In this document: piece after piece, positions 25,701 through 35,336 of the stretch
Numbering within the stretch: the stretch's first letter is position 1
Layout: every line of letters starts with the position of its first letter
DNA from: Luidia sarsii
Lineage: Eukaryota; Echinodermata; Asteroidea; Paxillosida; Luidiidae
NCBI GenBank assembly: GCA_949987565.1
Contig: OX465112.1
Coordinates: 19,503,361-19,567,360 of the forward strand
Length of the DNA stretch: 64,000 bases
Direction: 5' to 3'
Made by a program: the position numbers and the translations under genes
Notes under the pieces: generated by a model
What the model saw: only the letters and a program-made list of their open reading frames with translations
Told to the model about the DNA's origin: nothing
Database searches by the model: none

Positions 25701-28700
25701 GGAACAGGAGTTGTGACGCAGCAAGGAACTTGTCAGACGGGAGGTGAGTGGAGGGATTTGAAGATTTTTAACCTGAAGCTTAATGTCAAAAAATTAGGAG
25801 GGTCTGACGTTTGTTTATCCTAGCAGGACCTCTCTCATCAGCAGAATGTCAGGGACAAATCAAAATAGGAAGTGGAGAATAATTGGGACATGGATGACAG
25901 AGGACAAAGAGGAGAGCTGGTAGGGTGAGATCAAAGGGAAGGGTGAGATCAAAGGGAAGGGCGGGGGTTTGGGTGGAAATTTGGGAATGGAAGAGGGATA
26001 CATCAAAGGGAAAGGGTGAAGGAGAGAAGTGGGGGAGTGAACACAAGAGAGGGATCATACGTAAACGAGCAAGTCGTTAATCATTCCCCTCGTGGATGTT
26101 GAGGTCATATGGTGGACGTGTCTGGAGATGTTTCATTCACATTTTCTCTCGGCTTAAACGGACAGCATCACTATGACGAACTAGACAGTGATTCTATGCC
26201 CAGAACACTCATATCTGATATGAAAAGATTGGGGACAAGTGTAATGATATGAAGTCAATGAAAAGAGTATCCTATTTTTTGGGGGGAGACACTGATCGAA
26301 GATTCAGCAATGAACGCCACAAAAATTAATCCAGTTTGTATCGCACTATTTTGTATTTTTTACAACCATTGATGAAAGTTTCCAGTAATTTTCCCTTCCG
26401 TTCTTTGTTTCAATCAGATTGTTATATTCCTATTGTGGGATTTGTTTTTTTATCTCTTTGGCAACAGGCGGAGGTATTTCTAGCTATGAGGACAATCCGC
26501 AAGAGGCCGGACCAAGTCTGACGGACTGCCTGAATTACGCCGAGACTGTAATTCCATCACAGTACTATAACTCCACATCACTGCACCTTGGTGCAACGGC
26601 CGGCATGAGGCTGCTAAAGTGAGTCTGAAAACAAGACTGCACCTTGTGGCTCAGCCTTCATTGTGGAGTCTGCGGCTAAGGCTAGGTCTCTCGCTGCTCG
26701 GGAAAGCACAGGGGTGTGCTGATGGTAGCCATAGCCATAGATCTAAGCCCATATCGGACATCATCCCACCATGATCAGATTTGACTTTGTTTTTCCTATA
26801 GGGTAAAAATTTGCCGTTTTGGTCATTCATGATTACGGAATAGGTTTGGAGGGGAAAAAATGCTTTTGTAATGAAATCTTCTTTGAGGATTGCTGTGGGC
26901 AAACCCTCATTGAATTAATTGTGTGTGTTATTTTGTGTGTAGTGCCACCCAGCCTGCTACCAGCAATGCCATTATGGACTCTGTGCGGAGTACTATGGCT
27001 GGCCATCCCTTCAGTTTCAGCCCAGACCAAGCTGTCATCATCAGTGGCTCTAATGAAGGAACGTATGGGTGGGTGGCTACAAACTTCCTCTCTGGAACAC
27101 TCAGACCAGTGAGTTCTCGTTCTGATGTAGTATTTTACTGACTGAAATGACCTAAAAGGATGACTTAAAGTGATATACAAAAATGTTGCAAACTGCTTAC
27201 TGACTAAAATTACCAAAATGAAAATCATAAATTTTAGTGGGCCTGACGTTTCGATCCTAGCAGGACCTTTCTCATATTAAAAGGTTTAGAAAGATACAGC
27301 TAGGATTTGATTATAAGGCTTGTTTACAGATTGAACGTAAGGCACTCTTACGTTTCATGGCTTATATGTGATGTCTGTTTCCTTGCTCTATGGTTGAACC
27401 AAGAGTTAACTGTGGAACTTTGTGTTTCCAATCTGAAGGACTCGCTGTCAGGTAGACTGATGTCTGTCTTATTTGCTGATCAACCTGTCACTTATGGTGC
27501 ATTGGATCTGGGTGGTGCATCTACCCAGATTACCTTCATCCCTGAAGACCCTTCCTCAATACCTCCTGAATACACCAGCCATGTCAGACTGTACGGAGTG
27601 GACTACAAGATCTACACGCACAGCTACTTATGCTATGGGGTCAACGAAGCCATTCGAAGATTCAAGGCCAAGCTGGTAACGGTAAATATGCTGCAATAGC
27701 AAACGTATGGTAAATGTAGGTCTGGTTAGGATAATCACAGCACTCTGAGTGAAAGGTTGCATGGATGCAGGTTCCTCTCAAATCTTTCTTATTTCTTTCT
27801 AAAGGCCGCCGCACATGAGAGCTATCTGCTGAGCCAAAAATCACTCAAGGTCTTTACCTCAGCACGTAGCTCACCGTGTGCGGTCAACTTCTGGTCAGAT
27901 TTCTGCCTCGCAAATAACATGATTATTTGAAAATGTCTCACTCTGAGTGGAGTCTGAATCGCAATTCAAATCCCACTAATAATCACGTTTATTGTGTCCA
28001 CACACGCAAAAAAGGTGGAGTTTGAATCGCAATTCAATTCCCACTAATAATCACGTTTGTGTCCACACACTCAAAAAAGGTGGAGTTTGAATCGCAATTC
28101 AATTCCCACTAATAATCACGTTTGTGTCCACACACGCAAAAAAGTTGGAGTTTGAATCGCAATTCAATTCCCACTAATAATCACGTTTGTGTCTACACAC
28201 GCAAACAAAACTTTTCAAATTGCCATCCAAATAATCGTGTTTATTTGGTGTAGTGGAAACGGCCTTATTGTTTTGTGATGGGCTGAAACGAGTCCTTGTT
28301 TAAAACTTGGACGATAGTAGTGCCCGGATTTTTAGGGCCCGGCGCACATCACCGGTGCTCCGAATTTGGAGGAGCCTGTTTGATGAGGTGGTTAACAAGG
28401 ATTGGGAACCATCTGAGGTAAGGATGCTCTTCTCTGCCCTCAGGAGAATGGTGATGCTGAAGTCACCGTCAACCCCTGTGCTCCGAAAGGCTTCTCGGAG
28501 ATCAAGGACGGTGAGTATCTGTGGAAGGCTCCGTGCGTCAATGGATCTCAGGCACTGACCAGCTGGGGGTCGCGGTTATCGCCGCCCGACCCTCGCGCCC
28601 CAGACGTCTACAATCTAACGGGGACGGGCGACTACGAAGGCTGCAAGGAGGCAGTGGAGGAGTTGTTCAATTTCAACGCCACTTGCAAGCAGCAACCATG

Positions 28701-31332
28701 TTCCTTCAACGGAGTGTATCAACCCAAACCTTATGGGAAGTTCCTGGTGAGTTCTGAAGTCAGCAGTAGGTTTATTCAACATAGCTAATTGCTCAGATAA
28801 GATTGAATCATGGTCTTAAACCTCATTTCCACTGGACTAAAATATAACCGAGACGGAGGTTAAATGTCAAATGAGATTTGAAGGTTTGCATGGTGAGAAT
28901 ATCAGGATAAATAGGTTTGCGGAGACACCATGTAAATTCTCTTTTGTGAGTAAGTGTGGTTCTGAAAAGAACCGGAGGAACCCGACGTTTCGAACAGTAT
29001 ACTCTGCTCGTCTTCAGGATACTGCTTCAGTAGACTGCGGAAGACGAGAAGACGAGCATTCTCCTGAAGACGAGCAGAGTATACTGTTCGAAACGTCGAG
29101 TTCCTCCGGTTCTTTTCAGAACCACACTTACTCACAAAAGAGAATTTACATGGTGTCTCCGCAAACCTAATTATCCTTGTTAAATGTCAAATGGTTAAAT
29201 CTTACCGTTGTTCCCATTTAGACTTTTTGAGTTGTTCAATTTGACCGAAATGACGGGTAAAGTATCTAAGCTGGCAATATAACGCACAGAGTGGAAGGTT
29301 TGCATTGACACCATGTACATCATCTCTAAAAAGAGCCAGTAACTCTCTCTTGTGAGATGGAGTGTGGCTCTAAAAAGACCCACACTCCATCTCACAAGAG
29401 ACGATACACAAATGGTGTCATTACAAGATCTTACAGGACGACCAATTATCCCGTTTGTATCTCTGTGTTGATTGGCTGACAGGCATTCAGCACATTTCAG
29501 GCCTTGATCCATGGTCTAGGGCTCTCAGAAACAGCGTCCATCAAAGACATCCTGAGCGCAGCCAAATCCTTCTGTGCTAAATCCTACGACGAGGTATGTA
29601 TGTCAACTCAACTTTTGAGTCAGAGGAAAATGTTGCATACTCCTTACTGACGGGAATAATTATGAATTCAATCTCAAGAATTTATAGGGTGGCTTATAGC
29701 GGCTGGCGTTTCTTTGAGTAAGGACCTGCTAAGAGCTGAGCTATCCTGAGCTTCCCAGCCCTTAGATGGCAAAGACTAGTTGTCTATTTGGGAGGCCACC
29801 ATCTAAGGGCTGGATATCTCAGCTGGAAGAGTGCTGGTACGTAATCCAGAGGTCTCTGGTTCAAGTCCAAGTCCAGTCAAAGCTTTCTTTGCCAATTTTT
29901 TAGTCTTTTATTCAATTAACATCCAGATAGGGTAATATGCCAATTGGTGCAAGCTGCTTACTGACTAAAATGACACAAAATCAAAATATCAAAATTAGAA
30001 GGGCCTGACATTTCAATCCTTGAACGACCTTTTTCTTTTGGTCATTTCAGTCAGAAAGCAGTTTGAAATTTGTATCACTATTTAGATGGATAAGACGTGA
30101 AGGTTTGCACGGTGGAAATACTAATTGGAAGGTTTGTGGTGACATCATGCAGCACTTCTCTTTCAAGAAGTTCAGAAGGAGTGTGGCTCTGAAAAGAGTA
30201 TTGAGATCATATAGTTTCAAACAATGTTTTTGTTTCTTAAAAGTAGGAGGTTGGGACTATATTATTCCGAGCAGGACCTTCTCTTCCCCATCTAGCTTTG
30301 AGGAAGGTCCTGCTAGGATCGAAACATCAGCCCCTCCTAACAGTCAGATACAAGTCTACTCATATCCCATATAATGCCTGGGCCATACAGTCCAATACCT
30401 GCAACATAAAAGGGTGGAATAGATAGCCTCTGTTCTGTAAAACTTACAGAAATCATCCTTTTCTGTCTTGGCAAACTCAAGATCAAGACAATGCCCGGAA
30501 ATCTCCAGTATCTGGTCCTGTACTGCTTCGAGATAAACTACGTCTCAAGCTTACTTCTGAAAGGATACCACTTCAATGAATCCACCTGGGATATAGAATT
30601 TACAGGCGAGGTGAGTCCACCTAGTTGCTCTTGCTGCATCTGATGGATTCTAGGGAAGCATCGGATTAATAGCCTTGGATTAAGCCTTGATTATCACCAA
30701 ATGGACCCAATATTTGAGCCGGGTCGGTTTGGGCTTGGAAGAACACCAGATATTTTTGAAATCACCTCATCATATCGTAATAATCATCCAACGTCTTTTA
30801 AATGATTTTCTACCCTAGTCTGCCTTTGAGAAAGGTTCTGCTAGGATTGAAACATCAGGCCCTTCTAATTTTGTTTTAGCGAGAGATCTATTTATAGTCT
30901 ATGAAATTTGAGATTGTTGATGATCTTGGCAAAGGTTCAGGGTAAAGAACTCCCACTTCTTTTTACTCAATAGCTACACCACAAAAATAGGATTTGCACT
31001 GTGTTTTAGAGAGAGACTTCTACTCGTAAATTGCTTGAAATTTGAGATTGTTGATGGTCTATTGATAGGTGAATTCTTCTCGTTTGTATTGCTTCTTTCT
31101 CTGTCTCCACCAGGTTCAAGGTAAAGAACTTGGCTGGTCTCTTGGCTTCATGATCAATGCCACTAATATGATCCCCACCGAGTCCTCCTGTACTCACTTC
31201 TCTCAGGTGGGTTTCTACGTCGGCATCGCTGTCCTCTTTGTCTTCCTCATTCTCGGTGTCTTTGCGCTGGTCTTTGCCGTTTGCAAGTGTGCGCGGTTAA
31301 GCGATGGGTCAAACTATGAAGAATTTATATGA
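22621..31332 (+). CDS. ENTPD: Ubiquitin-like domain fused to a CD39-family ectonucleotidase
   Basis: Exons: 22621-22732, 23501-23629, 24655-24824, 25623-25743, 26468-26618, 26943-27108, 27439-27675, 28444-28746, 29483-29593, 30482-30610, 31114-31332 (TGA). All phases join; 615 aa. Residues 1-78 are a ubiquitin-like fold ([20 protein letters not shown], ending [10 protein letters not shown]). Membrane segments lie at about 101-124 and 577-600, the ENTPD1/2/3/8 topology. Apyrase regions: ACR1 FDAGSSHT (142-149); ACR2 [13 protein letters not shown]3 [10 protein letters not shown] with the catalytic Glu near 266; ACR4 [11 protein letters not shown] (303-313); ACR5 [12 protein letters not shown]. 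Known: these enzymes hydrolyse extracellular ATP and ADP to AMP at the cell surface. The ubiquitin-like part would face the cytosol. The exon 7 acceptor (27438) has a poor pyrimidine tract and is the least certain edge. Exon 1 may carry some 5' UTR from an acceptor near 22600. Confidence 0.88.
23030..23350 (+). mobile_element. SINE family 1 copy (long form)
   Basis: The body (23030-23230) leads into GGGAAGGCCACCATC and the tRNA-like head (23256-23330) with boxes TAGCTCAGATGG and a GGCCTGAGTCC-type B box. It lies in ENTPD intron 1. The same body text recurs at 7540-7680 and 62110-62230, which defines a longer composite element. Confidence 0.8.
23501..23629 (+). CDS. ENTPD exon 2, second half of the ubiquitin-like domain
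   Basis: A symmetric phase 1-1 exon of 129 bp between an acceptor ending TCTAG at 23500 and a GTAAGT donor at 23630. It encodes [20 protein letters not shown] and [14 protein letters not shown], matching the ubiquitin pattern in which AGI.DGDTI precedes the last strand. There is no terminal Gly-Gly, so it would be a fixed domain and not a processed modifier. Confidence 0.82.
23721..23995 (+). repeat. 84-bp tandem repeat, about 3.3 copies, ENTPD intron 2
   Basis: Successive units begin CCAGTTCTATTTGTCAGCCT at about 23721, 23805, 23889 and 23973 and are more than 95% alike. The last copy is cut short. It lies wholly in an intron. Confidence 0.92.
24274..24402 (+). repeat. 32-bp tandem repeat, about 4 copies, ENTPD intron 2
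   Basis: The unit AATGGGTAGCTGGCTCTCTT plus TAGAGCTGGGGG is repeated almost perfectly. No coding or structural role is seen. Confidence 0.9.
24655..24824 (+). CDS. ENTPD exon 3, N-terminal membrane anchor
   Basis: Encodes a basic stretch ([12 protein letters not shown]) followed by a roughly 23-residue hydrophobic segment ([20 protein letters not shown]) and [10 protein letters not shown]. It joins exon 2 in phase 1 and exon 4 in phase 0, so the ubiquitin-like exons and the apyrase exons belong to one frame. Confidence 0.85.
24950..25165 (+). mobile_element. SINE family 1 copy
   Basis: It has the lead TTCTGACTGGCGCCCCTACC, A box TAGCTGAGATGG, B box GGTTCAAATCC and end GGTCCAGTCAATG, in ENTPD intron 3. 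The anticodon-loop region (TACCTAAAAAGCA) differs from other copies. Confidence 0.82.
25285..25515. mobile_element. Palindromic family C copy with hammerhead-like core
   Basis: The ends match the inverted consensus GGTTTGCGGTGACACCATGT. The centre on the minus strand reads CTGACGA (25387-25381), CGGCAG, an 8-base loop, CTGCCG and GAAA (25360-25357). It lies in ENTPD intron 3. Confidence 0.8.
26060..26285 (-). mobile_element. Degraded retroelement fragment
   Basis: The stretch around 26155-26225 matches, on the same strand, the stretch at 41040-41110 next to the GIY-YIG remnant (both share GGACAGCATCA and ATGCCCAG..AACTCATATCTGAT). It is therefore probably a piece of the same Penelope-like element. 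No frame survives. Confidence 0.45.
27165..27290 (+). mobile_element. Palindromic family B end
   Basis: It runs ATGTTGCAAACTGCTTACTG, then a variable stretch, then GGGCCTGACGTTTCGATCCT and AGCAGGACCTTTCTC. The same order in reverse complement is at 32255-32360, so these are opposite ends of one element type. Confidence 0.8.
27946..28208 (+). repeat. 65-bp tandem repeat, about 4 copies, ENTPD intron 7
   Basis: The unit contains GGAGTTTGAATCGCAATTCA, then CCCACTAATAATCACGTTT and GTGTCCACACACGCAAAAAA. Copies start near 27950, 28014, 28079 and 28144 with few changes. Confidence 0.9.
28865..29170. mobile_element. Long near-perfect palindrome, family C
   Basis: Arms of about 130 bp (28905-29035 and 29040-29165) are reverse complements. 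Each carries CTGAAGA, CGAGCAG, a 6-base loop, CTGTTCG and AAACGTC (plus-strand copy at 29064-29097). RNA from either strand would fold into a long hairpin. It is intronic in the ENTPD gene. Confidence 0.9.
29290..29440. mobile_element. Palindromic family C copy, short
   Basis: Inverted arms GTGTGGCTCTAAAAAGA.. and their complement around 29365-29380, with remnants of GGTTTGCATTGACACCATGT. The core hairpin is deleted. ENTPD intron 8. Confidence 0.7.
29765..29910 (+). mobile_element. SINE family 1 copy
   Basis: It contains GGAGGCCACCATCTAAGGGC, an altered A box (TATCTCAGCTGG), a B box GGTTCAAGTCC and an AAGTCCAGTCAAAGCTTTC end. ENTPD intron 9. A minus-strand scrap of the same family (CTTCCCAGCCCTTAGATGG) precedes it. 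Confidence 0.78.
30240..30335. mobile_element. Palindromic family B core
   Basis: It contains CGAGCAGGACCTTCTC and its partner GAAGGTCCTGCTAGGATCGA on opposite sides of a 20-bp spacer. ENTPD intron 9. Related worn copies lie at 29936-30075 and 30815-30870. Confidence 0.7.
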
Positions 31333-32689
31333 ATCTGCATGCCAGGAGTTTTTTGTTTGCCAATGAGGTGGCCCACCTAGACAGTTCGATGGATCATCTC
31401 AGGTGTTCGTCTCCAAAACTTGCCACCTGGGGTGTCAAAATCAGACGAGGCAAAGTAACACAAACAAAAGCAATTCAGTGATATACAAGTGATTTCGTCT
31501 TAGACATTATGACTTTAAATGTGCATATTTTAGTGCTTCAGACTCATTCCTTATCCAATTTTTGACCAACGGAACAACACAGTCAAGCAAAGCATCAGAG
31601 GTATGCAGTGTAGAAAATCAGTGCTTAATATGACAATCATGTAGTTAAGTATTAGTGCCCTGCATAAACCTGTGAGCGCGCTCTACTCCTGTCATTTTAT
31701 ATATTTGCACTAGTTATTTTTAATGAAGTGATTGTTCTGCCATAGCAAAGTAAGACTCAAAGCATATATTTTTAAAGGATTGAATATAATAGATTTTATG
31801 ATATCAGTCTTTGTCCAAATTGTCCGACTGCTTTTACTTGTAAGAAGCATAAATGCCTCCTTAATTTTAGCTTGCAGTTTTTATTTTTCCAGCATTTTCA
31901 TTTCAAATCTTGAATGCCAAGTTTGAAAGACCAATTACGTGTTAGCTTTGTTAATTCAAATTAAAAAATGTAAAAATGATATATGTAAATGGTTTATATG
32001 AAATGATCCAATGGATGAATTTAAATTTTATTAAACTTTTAAAGTCTTGTTTTCCTGAAATCTTAAAACTTTATGGGAATTCCTGATGCAATTTGATATA
32101 AACTCAATGAAGTGTTTCATTGTCTGAAGATTTATTACTATGGTAACCTTTTAATCACAGATTTCAGTTTGATTTTGACATTTTAAATGCAGAATCAGTG
32201 TTTATTGATGGCAGGTGAAGGATTGAGTTATTTTTATCTTAAAATTTCTTAAAAGGTCTTTGAGAAAGGTCCTGCTAGGATCGAAACGTCAGGCCCACTA
32301 AATTTTAAGATTTACATTTTGGTAATTTTAGTCAGTAAGCAGTTTGCAACATTTTTGTACATCACCTTAAGTCGATTGAGTTATTTGTGTAATTGGCAGC
32401 ATTATGTGTGTATGTGCCAATCCAAAATGTCTTGCAGTAGCAGCATTCCACTTCAGATAGTCTTTAATTATGGATCATTTCTTCCCCATGTTAAGCAATT
32501 GGACAATATTTATAGACATTCCTAGAGATGTTCCACTTGACCACTCATCGAGACCACTGTGACCACTTCTCACTGGGCCACTCTCCAGACCCTATGACCG
32601 CCACAGTGTTTTTTTTTTTTATAATGAGTCACTTTCAAAACTCGTTGGGGAACAGTTAATAACTGTGAAACTAGAACAGCGAATAATAC

Positions 32690-33285
32690 ACCAGGGTTTG
32701 CAGTGATGCCATGTATAAGGTCTCTTAAAAAAGGGGTATGGTTCTGAAAAGAACCTGAGTGATAACTCTATAGGAGGGTTTGCGGTGACGCCATGTATAA
32801 GGTGACGGTCTCTTAAAGAAGGGGTATGGTTCTGAAAAGAACTCGAGTGATAACTCTATAGGAGGGTTTGCAGTGACGCCATGTATAAGATCTCTTAAAG
32901 AAGGGGTATGGTTCTGAAAAGAACCTGAGTGATAACTCTATAGGAGGGTTTGCAGTGATGCCATGTATAAGGTCTCTTAAAGAAGAGGTATGGTTCTGAA
33001 AAGAACCTGAGTGATAACTCTATAGCAGGGTTTGCGGTGACACCATGTATAACTAATAAGGTCTCTTAAAGAAGAGGTATGGTTCTGAAAAGAACCTGAG
33101 TGATAACTCTATAGGAGGGTTCGCGGTGACACCATGTATAACTAATAAGGTCTCTTAAAGAAGAGGTATGGTTCTGAAAAGAACTCGAGTGATAACTCGA
33201 TGTTCCGGCCAGTATGCTCTGGGTGTCATCAGGAGACGACGTTGAGTTATCACTCAGGTTCTTTTCAGAACCATACCTACAGTAT
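32690..33285 (+). repeat. Tandem array of a family C end, about 6 units of 84-100 bp
   Basis: Each unit contains GGGTTTGCGGTGACACCATG, then TCTCTTAAAGAAG, GGTATGGTTCTGAAAAGAAC and GAGTGATAACTCTATAG. The last unit runs into the hairpin core (minus-strand CTGATGA at 33232-33226) and a single inverted arm. One end of a foldback element has been amplified. Confidence 0.88.
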
Positions 33286-34789
33286 CATCTCAAAAATAAT
33301 CCTCCCACCAACCCCATCAAGCTTCAGTCCACTCCTATTCCGGGATAAATGAATGTGTTCAGGGAGAAATAGGATGGCAGTGTTTTTCCAAAATGAACTT
33401 GATGAGAATGGATGGTACGTGTAAGTTATCATCAAAATGTACATGTGTCTATCTTGCATGATTAGAATGTAGATACATGATACATGAACAGTCTGGAATA
33501 CGTTTTCAATATTAAAAAACTGTTACCATTTTTATATTGTCTTTCATGATTAAAATGATAAATTTTAAGAGTATAAATCTAATTTGAGGTTGTAGAGATG
33601 AATTTTATTGTGTTCCAAATTCCAATAAACCAATGAGTAAGTACAAGCGAGTCAAACCTGGCACAACAGGACATCTGTCTGGCTTTTGTCATCAATGTCA
33701 TGCTACAGAAGCTAAGAAATTGTTTCAGTATAAATGGTTTCAATATGTGGGAATATGCCTCACGAGATTTGTAAGTTTTAGTCTAATTTGAACAAAAGCA
33801 CTTATTTCCATTTAGCGGAAGTCAAAGTCATTGATCAAAACACCACCTCAAGTATGATTTACGAGGAAACATTTAGAAGCTGAAATAATTAGAGAAATGC
33901 TTTGGATTTTGGAAAGGATACTGGTTGACATAGGCAGAGTGATATATTGTAGGTAGGTGATGTCGTCAATATTTCATCAAATTTAAATAACCACATGATA
34001 GGTAGGGGACTTTTGCACTCACTTTTGAGTCATTTCAACAATGTGACCAGCCCATGATTAAATCACAAAAGGCTAAAGTGATGTTTGAGTCTTTTATTAC
34101 AGCTGTGCACTATACATTGGTATAACAACCTCAGTTTACCGTCCACACATCTCCACTTGGCCGACACTTACAAACAGAAAAAACTTATCATATCGTAGCC
34201 ACAGAATGTACATGTTTCTATTGCTTATTTCCATATTCTATGTACAAAGAACAAAGCAATATTCTGCAAACCATTCACAATTGAGAAGTGGCTCTCTCTT
34301 TATGTATATGTATATCAGTAAACAGTTTAATCAGCTTCAGATTCAAAATAATTTGACATAATTTAATACTTTATCTATGCATTCATGTTGGCTGGGGAGA
34401 AACCAAAGGACTCTGTACAGAGAATATCCGGTGCTTCACATATTTTAAGGTCAGATTCAAACTCTAGGAATCTACCTCTGAATCCACGAGAACACATTGA
34501 CATACTTCAGCAGTTTGTCATCCTGAAAGAAATTTATGATGAAATCGCGGTGAAAATAGAAGAAAGTTGCTAAAATCATTTGATCATTGAAGGGTCTCTG
34601 CAATACATATCACAGTCAAGCTCATTTTCTGCTGTCATCTAGGGATCTGAAGTGTACAAACATATTGGCAAGCTTCTCTTTCTTATTGGAATCAAAAATG
34701 GGTAATTTTTTTTTACCTTAAACAAATTCCTTAAAAAATGAGGCCACTATTGTAAGGTCATGTCAGGAACCCACAGTTTAAAAAAAACT

Positions 34790-35115
34790 TAACTTTCAAA
34801 CTGCAAATTAAGCCAAGCCCTCTGAACCCATTCCCTAAATGATTATGAAGCATACATTTTGGAAGAATATCATCAGCTTTAGGCATGGGTCTGCACTCTG
34901 CAGGAAAAATGTTCAGCAACTTTAGTACACAACCAATTGAGTTTCATTTGCATGATCCTGAGATGACATCACAACACATTTGCTCAAGGAAGTTGAAATT
35001 CACATCAGCATAAAAACTTGCGAATACACCCCAAGAATAAGTGCTAAAAGCAGTTTGATTGTTAGCAACACTCCAAAACAATTCTGTAGCATGGATTTGA
35101 CTGATGAAATATTGC
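34790..35115 (-). mobile_element. Dispersed repeat of unknown class, copy 2
   Basis: The reverse complement matches 3655-3960, sharing GTTGCTAACAATCAAACTG, TTTTTATGCT and ATCATGCA in the same order over about 300 bp at roughly 70-75% identity by eye. In the other copy it directly follows a tRNA-like head, so it may be the body of a third SINE. Confidence 0.6.
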
Positions 35116-35336
35116 AGAGACCTTTTTAGTTGTTTCAAATTTTAAATGAATTTCAAGGTGGGCCTGTTCTTTGGTTTTTAATGCAACACTTTGTTATCTA
35201 GGAGGGAGTACACATGACAATCTTGTTAGATCTTGAAGTAATTAGTGACATATCTAAAGAATATCAAGAATATGAGGGACAGACTTCCACTCATCCCACC
35301 CACAAATGGAGAATGTTCACCACTAGGGGGCGGTGT

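Larger units (their letters stand above)
31333..35336. other. Tail-to-tail spacer with ENTPD and C2orf42 3' regions
   Basis: It holds the 3' UTRs of two convergent genes, a family B end (32255-32360), the family C tandem array (32690-33285) and a dispersed repeat at 34790-35115. No further gene is convincing. Confidence 0.6.

Noticed and set aside
25849..26058. Purine-rich GGGAAGGGTGAGATCAAA stretch as a coding region
   Set aside because: It is low-complexity and recurs at 37390-37530; a degenerate repeat with no gene features.
34385..34573. 62-codon plus-strand frame starting with ATG (MLAGEKPKDSVQ)
   Set aside because: No recognised domain, no splice partners, and it lies in a spacer between two 3' ends. 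I could not tell it from chance.
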